Counted from the first letter of the stretch, positions 49,401 to 61,795 are shown. The stretch: 64,000 nt of DNA from Nomia melanderi (GCF_051020985.1 NC_135002.1:434001-498000), one strand, 5' to 3'. A program made the numbers and translations. The notes: generated by a model from the sequence alone, not told the origin.

Positions 49401-49504
49401 TTAACTCTTCAATCGTAGTTGACGAGTATACTAGTCATCGCTTGTTTTCCATTACGCGTTCGAACCAAGAATTTTCAAATAAAATTCCACAGTTAAAGGG
49501 TTGG
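49401..49504. mobile_element. Possible small TTAA element
   Basis: TTAACTCTTCAATCGTAG at 49401 and, on the minus strand from 49504, CCAACCCTTTAACTGTGG match at most positions as imperfect inverted ends. The 104-base interior contains the near-palindrome GACGAGTATACTAGTC. The right TTAA has decayed. Weaker than the other TTAA elements. Confidence 0.4.
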
Positions 49505-49602
49505 AGAAATTTTAATGTATAGCGAAAGGGGATTAATCGTTTCACATGAATATGACTTTGAAGAAAGGTTATTTATTCGAATAAAGGTTCTAGTCATTTC
49601 GT

Positions 49603-49616
49603 GGACACCCCGTATA
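49603..49616 (-). mobile_element. Isolated end of the TATACGGGGTGTCC family
   Basis: GGACACCCCGTATA is the reverse complement of the first 14 bases of the element at 23527. The inner sequence to the left differs and no opposite end was found within about 500 bases. It probably marks a truncated or related element extending leftward. Confidence 0.5.
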
Positions 49617-49619
49617 GGT

Positions 49620-50860
49620 ACCGTAACCGTGGCGCTCTATGCAGGTTGAAACGAGTCTTTCCAACGCTGATCGCGTATCGCCGGAGAGACACGGGCTAGT
49701 TTTGAATATGGTTTCATAGCGCTGGGACCGTCGACTCTTTACCTAAAGTGTACTGCATTTTATAGTCCGGATTAGATCCGGGTTGAAGCGTAGCTTCGCG
49801 CGAGAAACGATTCTCCGTCGTAACGCTATTCGTCCGATTAGGTGCTTAAAAATTGGAATTCCCGTAAAGATCGGTAGTCGATTCATGATCTATTATTCGC
49901 TCTGAATTTTGTCTTTGAATCGCACGACCCAACGGGCATCCGAGCGGCCTGAAAATGGCCGAGAATCCGTCGTAATGAACGTTCGCTAGGAATTTGCGTG
50001 AAGCAACGCTTGGAGACCGCCCGCCCCCTACTCCCCATCGCGGCGCGCATTCCATGCCGGAGGAGCGTAAAAGTTCCCGTTGCCCCGTCGAAACTCACCA
50101 CTTTCACTCTCGACAAAAATGTCCCCGGCGAGGAACGTGGGCGACTTCGCGCGGACCGTCCCGCGGACTTCAGACGAGCTCAAGAAATTCGAACTGACAC
50201 TCTGAATCTTCGTTTTCAACCGGTTGCGCTCGCGTTCCTCGAGGCAGGAACACCGAGATTGTTCCTGTCCCTAGCGAAATTTCTTTATCCGTTAAATCGT
50301 CGGTCTATCGCGCAGACGAATTATAGTTTGCGAGTCAACTGCTAATTTAATCGAGTAAACGGTCAACGAACCGACGAGACCTAAAATCTATCTAAAATCT
50401 CGGATCTCGAAAATCGAAGCTAAAAACTCGGGACGAAGTAGAAGAGTCGAATCGAAGTTTAAACCTGTTTCGCAAACGATCGTATTTCCACGTCTAACAG
50501 TGACAATTGTGTAACATCCGACTGGCTGAGCACCGATACGCGCGATCGCGAAGAGATACGGCACTGCTCCGAAGAAAGTCGTTTCCCGAGAGCCGCGCGA
50601 AGCCGTACTCGGCCGTGTGTTGCGCGTATCGCGGCGCACTCTGACCCAGAAACCCACTTTCTTACCGAATTAAAAGCGACATCGCCGAGCGTACCGCGGC
50701 TCGCGGCTAGATACGCCCGGCCAAATGGATCGCCGCGATCTCCGATCGCGTCTCGTTGCGCCGCTCGTATTCGTTCAACGGAATGCCGGACCAACCAAAA
50801 CACGATTATCGACGGAAAGATGGGAAAATAAGGACGACCAGCTGGGACTTTTTATCGACC
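49620..50860. other. No gene seen
   Basis: The frames at 49998-50345 plus and 50459-50803 minus (114-115 codons) are unrecognised and overlapped. GTGAGTTTC on the minus strand near 50094 is donor-like. Confidence 0.5.
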
Positions 50861-50897
50861 CGCCGTTTCGCCGTTTCGCCGTTTCGCCGTTTCGCCG
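50861..50897. repeat. 8-base tandem repeat, 4.6 copies
   Basis: The unit CGCCGTTT is repeated exactly four times plus a partial copy. Confidence 0.93.
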
Positions 50898-51348
50898 GTT
50901 AACCACACTGGCAGCCTATTATCCCGTTAACCGTGCCCCTCGAGATAGCGCTTGCGAGCGGGCCTTTGGGAACAACCGAAATCAATAGGCTACTATTTCC
51001 CTATAATCGCTAATTTTTATGTTTCACGCGTTTATCTGTAAGCTTGTAAGAACGGAATTTGTATTACCAGTGCAGACAAATTTTAGACTCGCTTTAGAAT
51101 TGAACTTGGCTTACAGGAAAAATCGAATCTACGTTATTTTATCATATTACCAATCCAAATCGACCGATCGCTATGCTCTTAGATCTTTCCACTTTAGAAA
51201 ACGGAAATCTAAAGAAGAGCGTTTCCCAGTCGGTCAGCGCGTGAAGTGCCGCGACGAAGTTAAAGTCGAAAAGATCGAGAGTCGAGCGTTTGCATATTCA
51301 TGACCAGTCAGGTTGTTTGTTGACCGCGCGACCGGAGAAGATCGAACA
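50898..51348. other. No gene seen
   Basis: Moderately AT-rich. A 94-codon frame (51019-51303 plus, ATG) is AT-rich and unrecognised. Confidence 0.45.
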
Positions 51349-51426
51349 ATGGCGGAAGGCGAGCACGGGAAAACGCAGTGGCAGTAGCACTAACAGTAGC
51401 AGTAACAGCAGCAGTAGCAACAGCGG
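51349..51426 (+). repeat. CAG/GTA-rich imperfect repeat after an ATGGCGG
   Basis: ACAATGGCGGAAGG (ATG at 51349) opens only 12 codons (MAEGEHGKTQWQ) before TAG, then imperfect CAG, GTA and ACA triplets run to about 51426. ATGGCGG is also a YY1/Pho core. This may be an untranslated leader of a plus-strand gene, but no downstream exon is recognised. Confidence 0.5.
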
Positions 51427-51429
51427 CAG

Positions 51430-54000
51430 AAGATATGGAAGAAACGAGGTTAAATAGTAGGCGCGCGCAAGAGGAGCGGAAATACGCGTCCCCGATCTAC
51501 TAAACTCGATGATTTCCGAGGCTGGTTATGCGTGCGCGGGCTCGGCCCGTCCGCAAACCCACCCTGCTATTTTTCTATCGCCCGACGCTTTCACAACGCT
51601 CTTTCGCCGACTGCGATCCTCGCTTCGAATCGTGTCGCCGCCGAATTATCAAGCAGGACCTTCGTTTTTCGATTCGATGGCCAATGGTTCGAGCGAGCGG
51701 AGACTGGAGAACAAGTCTTCTCTTTTTATCGAGACCTAAATCCGATGGAATCCTCAAAATCAACGATCGTTTCGATGCTCCTCATTAACAGTGAAATTTT
51801 CAAATTTTCATCGGTCTTCCGACAAGCGCATTTGTTTCCTCCGTGAGAAGTCGAAGGTTCGCAAATATTGTTTCACCAGATTATCCCGTGGCGCGGTGAT
51901 CTTCTGTTTTCCGATCGAACAGAAATCGAGGCTTCCTAAACATTATTTCGCCGGTGGATTCGACGCGGATTCGATTTTTCCTGCCGATAAGGGGCTCCGA
52001 TCGATCACTGTCAGCGGCGAGGGGAACGGGCCCGAGAGTACAGGCGAAAGGTGAAACGGCGGGTTGCGGCGTCGGCGACGACCTTGACTCCTTTCGACTG
52101 TTGTTCTTAGGTTAGGAGGCTCGTGGGCGGCGCCGGGGGTGTGGAAGACACGTGGGACGGAGGGGATGCCGGTGACACGGCGGCGTATCGGCGCGTCTCC
52201 ATTGAAAACGGCTTTCAAGCCGGATTTGAATAATCCGCGCCCCGGGAAATCCTCTTTGCACCGGCGCTGGTATACAACCGCCCGGCGTGTAATAGCGGAG
52301 CGGATCTTTTTAACAGCTTTTCGACCGATAACCGATGCGCCGCCGATACTCGCGCGCCGGGGGCGACGGGACTGCCTGCCCGCTGGGAGACGTCTTTTTC
52401 TCCTACCGTTTTCGAATTCTCTGCGACTACGCTGGTTAGAGAGCTACTTCGACTGGCGGGTTCATCGCTGATGTTGCTCACCGATCGAAGCTTCCGAACT
52501 GCTTCGAGAGGACTGCGACTAGGCGACTCCGCGATTAGCCGAGTTCGAGACTGCCGATCACTCGGAAACCTTGGATTCGTTTAGGGAGCTGCTCGCGGTA
52601 CGCTTCGCGAGAGAGCCACTCGTTGGTGCCGAGTAGCTTTCTCGCGGAGAAAAGAAATAACGGAATTTTCGATTTCCCATTACGCATCGGTAATAAGCTT
52701 AGAGTTACCGCGCTTACCATACAAGAATATGCAAGTATCAGGACTATTTCCCGGTTACCTTCGCAGGGCAATTGCTCGAATGCCTATATTCGTTTCCACT
52801 TTCGATTAGATCCCGCGTTCTTCCGCGTCTCGGTTAATTACCATATACAGCACTGGCATTTCCGATTATCCCAGTCACCGATCAATCATCCTTCGTATCG
52901 TCGAACTCCTCGCGCCAGAAGCAATTCGAGATCGGACGAGCGGTGCATGCACGGTTTTGGGGCGGGCCGGCTAGCGATGCATTTGGCTCGTTAGGACACA
53001 GATCGGTAGCAGGACGCTCCAGCGGAAGCTTGGCAGCGAGGAATGTCGCGTGGACGCCAGGACGTTTCTTCGAAAGTGGACGTGGTCCCGCAGCCAACGC
53101 GACACGGCTCCCTGTCCGGACGTCTTACGTTAATTGTCAGTGACGCACGGACGTGACGAAACCCCGGTCCATCTAATTATGACGCGGGAAGAGAGGTCAG
53201 GTCCCCGGTGAAAGGCACGAGCGAGCAGCTGCGGCTGAAAGTCCGCAGTCCGCCACTGCTAAATACGTTCTGGAAGGACTCGCGGCGTTACTCAACCTAT
53301 TGCCAGACGATTTTCGCGATGCGTTACCGATTATCCCTCTATCTGCGTCTTCGACGTCGTTTCATCGAATGCCTACGTATCGTCGGTAGAACTATTGCTA
53401 CTCCGATCGAGTACACTCGTATTTCCGAGTGGAAAGTTTGCGCTGATTAATTTTCGAATCGTATTCGGGAGCATTCGATTTCTATACGGCATTTCGCAAA
53501 TGTATATCATCCGGTGCTTCAGTGTCGTTTCGCGGCGGGAAATTTGAGTCGCGAGCAAAGTTGTAGCGCGTTGTTTCGCAGCGAGGCTCCAGGTAATCTC
53601 GACCGATGAAAATAAGACACGGACGAGCAGAGGTCGGATCAGCGAGAGTTCTGAAACGCAACCGTGACACCGTTCCACGGACCTTGTCCGTGAATGATAG
53701 GCAGGGCCCGTGACCCCATCCTACGCACCTGCCGGTGCCCCGGGAACGATACGATCGCGATCATCGGCGAAGTTTTACGACGAGGCACGAGGGCACAATC
53801 GATATCCCCGGTGGGGGCCCATCTCCGCACCGCCGTTACGGTATCTGTCGTACTCCAGCACGAAAATTAAAGATCCGGCCGTCGCGAGGGCGAAAACGCC
53901 GCCACGGCATTACCCGTCGCGTTCGTCGCGAATATTCCTCCCCTTTCACCCTTCGCGCGCAGAGTCCGATAGTTATATATAATTTACAACCACGGTAAAC
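51430..54000. other. No gene seen
   Basis: Three plus-strand frames are open together at 51509-51846, a sign of low stop density and not of coding. CAG|GTGCGT on the minus strand near 53730 is donor-like. No repeat family was found. Confidence 0.5.
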
Positions 54001-54450
54001 TAATTACAGTAGGGTGCTTTCGAGAAGCATTAGGAATTTTTTCGTAAAAAGGTAAACTACATGGGAAACTCTGGAATACTAGAATGAAACATGTAACAAT
54101 AAGATAAAACCAGTAGCTACCCTCGCGTTCGATTGTCCGAACGGTTTGGGATCACGGTTGTTCGGTTGACACTTAGCCAACGGAATGGGGAGATCTCCCA
54201 CTTTTCGCTTAGCAACGTATCGCCTTTTATTCTGTTTATCCTTTCTTTTGTTGTTTAGTAAGTCTTGAAGTCGGATTATTTGCAGTTCATCAAATGCGGT
54301 TCTTGTTTTTGCAGAACACAGTTTCTCACCGAATTGATGAATTACCGAAGGTAATGAAGGAGGTTGTAGTTATAGTTGTTTTTAGGCGATCGCCTAAGTG
54401 TTAATCGCTGCTCTGTTTATTATAGAATATTTATTAAATTTGCCACGTTC
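54000..54450. other. AT-rich block, probably an old insertion or conserved non-coding DNA
   Basis: About 450 bases distinctly more AT-rich than the flanks and poor in CpG. It contains the 12-base palindrome GGGAGATCTCCC (54188-54199). No inverted ends or coding frame were found. Confidence 0.4.
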
Positions 54451-57400
54451 GAGGAATTCGAAGAACCTCAGAGGTTCCCGAAGGATAGGCGGCGGTCGTG
54501 TCCGTGTCGGACTCGAGTTTCGCGGATTAAATGTGTTAAAAGCTCCGGCCCGCGGATAATTGCCAACCATAACGAACAACGAGTAGAATGCGAGCTGTAA
54601 AACAAACCGGGGCCGCGCGTGCGCTCGCGAAAAACTTCTTTGACTCCTTTAGCGCTGTGTGTTTCGTCGCTGAACCGGCGCGGCGGTCCGGCTCGTTCGG
54701 CTTCTCCTTTTTGTCCCCGCGTGCTCCCCTTTTGATCATCGCGCCGTGTTCCACGGTCCTTTTAAGCGAAAGGAAACTACCCGGTTCAAACATTCAAGAA
54801 AGAAAGAAACGAACAAAATAATGTACGGGGAAACAGGAGCAAACGAACTTTGCCGGGCGTTGCGAGCTCCCGTGTTCGCGTGGAAACGAACTCGCGGGGT
54901 TCGAATAAAAATCTCGCGCCTCGGAGGCTTCTAAATTTCCTCGGAGGCTTCTAAATGGCTCTCGCCATTCGAGGAATCAACGACGTTGATAACGCGCGCT
55001 GAAAAGTCTCCCAGCAGAGATCAAGGAAGGATGGGAGAATTGATCTTTGGGAAACGGAACTTCGAGGAAATGATATAAACTATTCGAAGTAAAAGGAAAT
55101 TCTCAGATCGGCGAAATCGTTTGTTTAAATAAAAGCATGTAACTGAGAGTATAATTAATCGGAACAATTGATTTCTATCGTTTTGAACTCGAGGAAATTG
55201 TTAATGTTAGATGTTTTTCACCTTCGAATGCATGGACTCTGAAAAATTCGTCGATCTTATATTCGTGGAGATTCGAAGATTCGTGGATGGAACACGTTGG
55301 AACGCGACGGGAACGGAACGGGTCCGTCCGTTGAACGGGCAACGTTTGATTCGAGGCATTTACAGGTCATCCCTAACCACCCCCGGAGGGACGAAGTTTC
55401 GGGCCGCCTCGACCGATCGATCAGTCGGCCCTGTTTAGCCCCGAACAACGCTGAAATCTCCTCGATACTGTTCGCAGACGGATTCGACTTACGTTCGTCT
55501 AAACGGACACGCTTTGCGATCCGGTATCGCCATTAATAACGTTATTACAATCGCTTCGTGGCTTTTAACCCCTTGATTAATCACCTCTTCCGTAATTAAG
55601 CTTCCAACGATTACTTCGTCGTTTCGGTAATTCCCTGACAAGGGCGGACAATCGTAAAATCACCGTTAAGGTCGATCTAATACCGAAGAATAAACTCTCC
55701 TGACAATACTGGAACGCAACTAACTCGATATTACAAGCCAGAGACACGGAATGCGAGCAGTAATTGGAAAATCTGGAAGTGTCGACCGGAAACTTTCCCT
55801 GTTCCAAAAATAACCTACGCAAAAATCCTGAATGGAATTCTTCGCGACACGAAGGTACAATGGTTGGTTCGTTATTAATAAAAACTCCCTCAGCTGCTGG
55901 TTACGCGATATTGCAACAGATATTCGCCGAGCGAGCCCTGAACCGGATGGGGATGACAAGGTGTATTACGCAACGGACTTTATCGGCGGGTCGCTACGCC
56001 GCGTAATAATGTTACGACACCTTCCCCGATTTAACCTCCTCCGGGTTCGCCGTCGAAAACGGCGCGAAGCGCAACCCTGCAGCCGCCACTTCGGCTCGGA
56101 ATTTCATCGACGGACTGCACGGGAGACACTCGTATTCGTTTCATTCCACTCGATCGAAATTTAACAATTAATCTCAATTATTCTTATTGTTAAAACAGAT
56201 TGTGTATTATATACAAGAGAACGATAATATCGTTATTTATCTTCTTATCGATGATAATCGTGCGTCGTACACCGCTCCGCGAAATTGAAGGATTACCCAA
56301 TCCTAAGTAAAGATCGTCAACCTTTGAACTTCCGTGGCATCGCAACGAGAAGTCGCTCAACGTTCTCCTTAGGCTCGTTGCGAAGCGTGAAACGTCTATT
56401 TTCGCATTCCGCGAGCCATTTCTTCCTACGATGTTCCTGCTTCGCGCAACGGGCGAGACCGCACGCGTACCTTTTCGTTCCCGAAATCGCGCGAATTCGA
56501 CATTCGAATGTCGATCCGCAGGGATGAAAAAAATTATTCTCGAGGCAGAATCCGCCGTGGATTCGAACATTAGTGTCTATCCTTCGCGACGACCCCTCGA
56601 AACACGACGTGCGATTTTTGCCCGGCAGTTTCTTGGAGTTCGAGCGATTTCGATCACGCGCGAGAAACGTTGTCCCCGAGCGAAGCGGTTTAAACCGCCG
56701 GACTTTCTAACTGGAATCTGCACATAGACAGACGTCTTCGGACGCGTGGGAGAGCGGCTGTGTCGACCGCGCGAGGAATGGAACGAAGGTACCGTACTCT
56801 CGGAGTCGCTGACACTGTATCGGCTCCTCCTCACCGAGGATTCGAGTCCTTCGAGAATATCCGGGGACTACGGGAGGTTATTAAACGGAGATCAGAGAAC
56901 AGAAAAGTCACTGGACAAAGAACGTTCATTGCTAAAAAGAAATACTCAATATTGTATATTCAGTATAAAAATTTCATTTGTATGTTCTCAAAGTCAAGGG
57001 AGGTTAGAACAGTTTTTGTCTCGTTGACTTGGCCAGTCGGTCAAACGAACGACTCGTGTTGCACGAGTTTCTTTTATAGATCAGATTCGAGCAAGAAATA
57101 GCGAATTCGAAGGGGCCCGCGACACAAGATGACGATCCGTCGGGATTAATCGGGCGTCAGGCACACGTAACAGGCCTCGGCCCGCGTAATTATGTCGACG
57201 GGTCGATCAACATCGTAAAACACCGAATTGGCCGGCCTCTAACCGTGCCGCGCACGTAATATTGATCCTGATATTGCTGCTTGGCATTGAATATTTCGAG
57301 GATTAACCTCTGCGGCGCTCGAGTGTTCTTTGCAAAAGGCAGGGACGATTTGAATATTCGTTCGATTAAAGTTTACATAATGACTGTATGCGAGTGTGCC

Positions 57401-58118
57401 GCTTCACAGGATAGAGATACAAAGTTACTGTCAGGAAGAGCAAATAAAAGGTAATAGGATATTTTTTAGTTGACCTACTATAGCAGCGACGTGTTCCGCC
57501 GGATCGACGGACGGATCCAGCGACTTTCATTCGATTTTATTACGGGCCGCGCGAGTAAACTCCCTTTCATCGATGGTGGTAACGCCTCGATCCGGAGGGA
57601 AACTTTCCTCACCCCGTAAGTGGTTATTCTGGTGAAAAGAGTCGATTTTTTTCTTAGCTTTCGAAAGTTTGCACCTTTAAGAAGATACTTTTTATAGCGT
57701 AATTCGAGATAGTTTGCCCGATACGGTATTCTAATAGACGAAGAATCAGGTGCGCCTCCGAGGTAACACTTTCCATTCAGGGGGTGATTTCAAAATTCTC
57801 GTGTATCTCGAGAGATGTTTCTTTAATCAGCGTTGCTACGTCCGAATAAGCTACCCGGTTTGTTGCTTGGCTGATAAAACTAGGATATCCTACGGTATTT
57901 AAGCAGCGCCCGATAATATTCGCTACAGCAGTCAAGATAAACCTGAACTTACGATGAGACGTGAATCCATTCTGCTCCTAATCGCTCGTCAACGATCAAG
58001 TAATTCCCTTAAGCCCAGTTGCGAAGGAAGGCGCAAGACAAGGGTTTGATACTGTTCATCGGAAATTCTTCCAACAACAAAGGGCTCGCGCGGGCGGTGA
58101 GGACGGCGTGGGCAGCGA
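54451..58118. other. No gene seen apart from a short tandem repeat
   Basis: Frames of up to 126 codons, none credible. TTAACCCCTTGATTAATC near 55567 has a TTAA-element start without a partner. The stretch 57150-57310 has several TAAT and ATATTGAT sites in GC-rich DNA and could be regulatory. Confidence 0.45.
54919..54956. repeat. 20-base tandem duplication
   Basis: The unit beginning CCTCGGAGGCTTCTAAAT occurs twice in tandem with only terminal differences. A recent slippage product. Confidence 0.92.
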
Positions 58119-58151
58119 GGGCGGCGGGCGGCGGGCGGCGGGCGGCGAGGG
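58119..58151 (+). repeat. G-quadruplex-forming GGGCGGC repeat
   Basis: Five GGG tracts (58119, 58126, 58133, 58140, 58149) are separated by loops of 4, 4, 4 and 6 bases. This meets the standard pattern of four tracts with loops of 1-7. The (GGGCGGC)n repeat also looks CpG-island-like. Confidence 0.85.
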
Positions 58152-59427
58152 CGGCGCGAGCCGCCATTAAATTCGGAACGATCCCGTCGCGGCGTAAAGC
58201 GATTCCATAGTTTAGCGGGTGCGATTGATTGGCAACTGCGAGCGTTATTCCGCCCGCGCCACCCCCAAGTATGCACGTGAACGCCCTGCCGATGAAAACG
58301 TAATTATGGATTCGCTTTGACGCTGTAAAAGGTTCATTGCCGGCGAACTACGTGTCTTATTAGCCCCCGTGAGTCGATTGATACGCAAGTTGCCGCATCT
58401 ACTCGGAATCTACGGTTCGTTCGACGGATCCGGCAGCTGTAAATAATGTCACGTGACCAGTGTCTAAGATCGGCAAAGTGAAATTCGCGTTCTCCGAGCA
58501 GTTTGATACAGTTCCGCCAACTTGTTCGCGCGGAGTCGCTTCGCCAGACCGATCGCGACGCTGGTCTACCGAGCGAAAATCGATTAGTTTGTATTCCCTG
58601 GTGGTCCAATTCACTCGCGTTCCAGTTCACCCATTAGTAGAGTAGATCGGTTTAACGATTTTTCAGGAGACGGTCCGTATCTTTTCGATAATCGCGAAAC
58701 AAGGAACAACAAATGGGCGATTTCGACTCGTTCGGTGGCTTCGGCGTTAGCGCTGGAAGATGGGAAGTGCGAGGATTTGACGAAATTATTGTTACTATTA
58801 TTATGAAATTATGAAATATAGAAGTTCAAACAAGCGTTTTGTCACGAAAATTCGAAAAACAGGCGGTTACAGTCTGCGAACGACTCAGCTGTATACCGAT
58901 GGCGCGTCGTTGTCCGTTTCGGAACATTTCTTTCCGTCGGTCGGTTATTTTAATTAGGTCGACGCGTCCCTCTCCGTTTATCGGCGATTAATCGCCGCGA
59001 TAAAACAAGGAGGCGCGGTGCCATTATGCGTGCGTCCGCGCGGCTGAATCCGAGGCGAGTCACGCGCCCTCCGGTTACGCCATTGACCCAACTTCGGGAC
59101 CCTCGTTTTCATTAATCCTTTCAACGTCCACCTCTCCCTTCCTCGTCAGCCTTGTGGACCTTTGCGGCTGGCACGTTTATCCATCGATTCGAAATATAAA
59201 TAGTCCTCTCCCTTGGGAATCCGAGGACTCGTCAAGATTCTCGTGTAGAAATTTCTCGTCGCGTAGGAATTTTCATTTCGATCGCTTTTGAAATCGAACT
59301 GGAGGAGATTACGCGTTCGTAGATGAGTCTGGAGATCCGTTTGCAAGATCTTTGGAAACGACCATTGTCTCTGGGACGCAGAGATGCTTTGTTCCTTCGG
59401 AGATACGTAAATTCGCGCGATTAACAT
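58152..59427. other. No gene seen
   Basis: Frames of at most about 98 codons. Regular TTATCGGCGATTAATCGCC-type sequence near 58978 forms a short inverted repeat. Confidence 0.45.
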
Positions 59428-59443
59428 GAGTTGGGAACCGCTG
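59428..59443 (-). mobile_element. hAT-like end, isolated
   Basis: On the minus strand CAGCGGTTCCCAACTC matches the hAT start at most positions. No second end was found to the left. Confidence 0.35.
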
Positions 59444-59965
59444 CTCTAAACGCTTACCATGTTACGCAATCTGTGTCTACTTGGACGATGACGCTTTTAT
59501 CGAACCGTTCGGATACTTTCGCCGCGCAGGTGGAAGTTGTTGGCGTGAAACAGTGGGATTCGCGGTGACGGAGTCGAATCTCGCGACACCTTCGGATCGA
59601 ACAAGTTCTAAATCCTACGTTCGATTTCCTTCGAATCGTACTCCTTTGTTATCTCGATCAAATGAAAGAATAGGAAATTCTTTTGGTACACACTCGAAAC
59701 ACTCGGGATCTCGAAGACTTGCAGCTAGAACGGGCAGATCGATTCTGTCGGAACGATATGAAAAGATAGAGATATCTCCGTAGGAAAGCGTCGAAAGGTC
59801 GATTAGACTGTTCGGCGGTTGCAATGCCGAGAACGATCAATCGGACCGATTGGAGGCTAGCCCAGATCCACCGTCGACGATGTTGATCGTCCGTAGACAT
59901 CCGGTTCTCGGGAACGGTGGTCGGCGTGACGCGTCTCGTCTTCGGACACCTCTCGCCGGCGGCGT

Positions 59966-59988
59966 GTACACACACACACACACACAGC
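59966..59988. repeat. (AC)n microsatellite
   Basis: About ten AC units. Confidence 0.92.
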
Positions 59989-60039
59989 GTATACACACCG
60001 GCGCGCTACATAATCGATATCACGGCGTGGCCAAATGCC

Positions 60040-60210
60040 TTCTAACACCGGTTATTGATTTGAAACTCCACCTCTGGCCGGCGTGTACGCGCATAACGCC
60101 GGCATAATAAACCAGCTACCATCCGCTGTCGGCGTTAATGTCAATCTAAGAAAGATAACGCCGGCCAGCTGACGACAGTTATCGCCTCGTTGACCTTGAA
60201 TCACCTGTCG
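60040..60210. promoter_or_regulatory. Homotypic motif cluster with FTZ-F1-type site
   Basis: TAACGCCGGC occurs at 60094-60103 and 60156-60165, and its near-match reverse complement GTCGGCGTTA at 60128-60137. TAACACCGGTTA, of Grainyhead type, is at about 60043. TGACCTTGAA (60191-60200) is the minus-strand form of the FTZ-F1 nuclear-receptor monomer site YCAAGGYCA. CAGCTG and CACCTG E-boxes lie between and after. Clustering of one 10-base motif within 72 bases suggests an enhancer or promoter. The GCCGGC core recalls Mad/Brinker sites, but the exact factor is not known. Confidence 0.4.
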
Positions 60211-61639
60211 GCCACGCCGCTTTTCCCCGAATATCCGGGAAAATCGGTCGCGCCACGGATCCGTATCGCTCGGCGATCGTGCCGGTGGTTCGCTCGGTTG
60301 TCCGGCACTCTGTTTCGACGCGTGTCACCGCCAACATGGCGTCCCCGAGCCTCCGCAGCATTCTTTCGCGATCCGTTCGTCTCTCGTCGCGAGGTTTCCT
60401 TCGTAATTGGATTGATTTTATTCGAATTATCGGTGCGTTTAATTAGAGAAAGGAATTCCACTTTCACCGTGAGTCTGTGCTCCATTCGAATACCGAGCGT
60501 CGAGTGTCGATCGCGGAGATACACTACTCTCTGTCTCGAGTAGACGAGGAAACTCGCAACGTTCGCATCGGTTCGACCGAGAGTTCGAAGTTTAATGATT
60601 TCTAGAAATTTCCCTGGCTGATTCTTGTAACCGGTTATCGCCTTCGAACTTTTCGTCGGCGGGTCGTTCGTTCGTTTTTCCGTCGATATTTGTTAAACGG
60701 GCTTCCATATAGAACACGTTTTTACCCCACTCAATCCAAGTTGCGAGAGACCAAGCCTCGAGTACTGGAGGGTTGGAAGAGCTCGCGAGGGGCAGCACGA
60801 GGAGAAAAATATTTGAACGTTGGGAATGGCTGCGAATGAAACGGAATAACAATATTTATACGGATCGTAGGTCGCGCGAAGGAAACCTCCGCACTTTACA
60901 GCCTCAACTATGCCACTATTTGTACTATTACATATCTTAAGAAACAAAGTTGAAACGAACTACCCCAAGTTTTTAATTTCACCCGCTCCTCGACAGAAAA
61001 TCGGTTACAAAATCGGCTCGAGTGTTGCGATTCGCGTTTCGAAAGATACAAATTTCGATGAATCTCTCGCTTTCGCGAATCGAGCGTCGAATCTCGGTTG
61101 ACCGTATGAACTTTCTTAACAACGATTAAACGTTAAAACGTCGAAACGATACCTGAAATCAATTCGAGCATTCGGAAAACACGGTCGCGCGAGTCGAGTT
61201 GGAAAAAGATATGAAATCCAATCTGAAATTCAAAGACGTTAATACGTCCGTCGTCACGGGGCAAACCCAATACGCGTTCGAGCGAACGGGCTGATAACTA
61301 TCGAGCAGCAGCCATACAATTAATTTATTCCCCGCTGCTCGTTCGAACAATTAATTCGAAGAATGACGATCGAAGGCGACGACGGCTGCGTTCCGCGATG
61401 ATCTCGCATACACCAGGGAATTCCTGGTTTTAACTTTCAACGGCCCAAGGACGGATCCTTGGGAGCAGTGACGCGATCGCCGCGTCTCGCCGCGTCTCGC
61501 CGCGCGTCTTCGACGCCAGAGGAGTTTCGTCCTCGGCCGACGATAAGATTAACAGCCGCCTATCGTCGTAGATTTTGCCTGCCACGATTATCGACTTCAC
61601 AAATACGCTCTTCGGATCTTCGGATACTCGGATACTCGA
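60211..61639. other. No recognised gene; contains a short leader-like frame
   Basis: Mostly non-coding; see the separate entry at 60336. A GTGAGT near 60468 is donor-like but lies after the stop of that frame. CGCCGCGTCT is tandemly repeated at 61481-61503. Confidence 0.4.
60336..60446 (+). other. Short ATG frame resembling a mitochondrial targeting leader
   Basis: The context CCAACATGGCG is good for insect initiation. The 36-residue peptide starts MASPSLRSILSRSVRLSSRG: Arg- and Ser-rich with no acidic residue in the first 20, as in mitochondrial presequences. It stops at TAG (60444). ATCG|GTGCGT at about 60431 could be a donor that would remove the stop. It follows the motif cluster at 60040-60210 and a TATA-less CpG-rich stretch, so a plus-strand first exon is conceivable. 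The Arg/Ser bias is also the background bias of this DNA, so confidence is low. Confidence 0.15.
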
Positions 61640-61795
61640 TTAACCCCTTCGAATCTGTTCCAGTGCTTCAATATTTCACAAAATATTCAAACTCCCGGCT
61701 ACGATAGCTAAGTTCGAGCAGTACGTTCTTCGAATGTTGTCGCTTTAAAGATGAATTTTCGCGGTGAGATACAGAATTAGTTTAAGGGGGTCAAG
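61640..61795 (+). mobile_element. Probable family A MITE, decayed and shortened
   Basis: It starts TTAACCCCTTCGAATCTG, followed by GCTTCAATATTTCAC, closely like the GCTTCAATATTGCAC of copy 1 at 20443. The right edge, on the minus strand TTGACCCCCTTAAAC, is a degraded TTAACCC-type end. At 156 bases it is shorter than the other copies. Confidence 0.45.

Noticed and set aside
56835..56860. GGATTCGAGTCC resembling a tRNA T-arm
   Set aside because: The invariant T at the start of the T-loop is replaced by A, and no tRNA fold is visible upstream.
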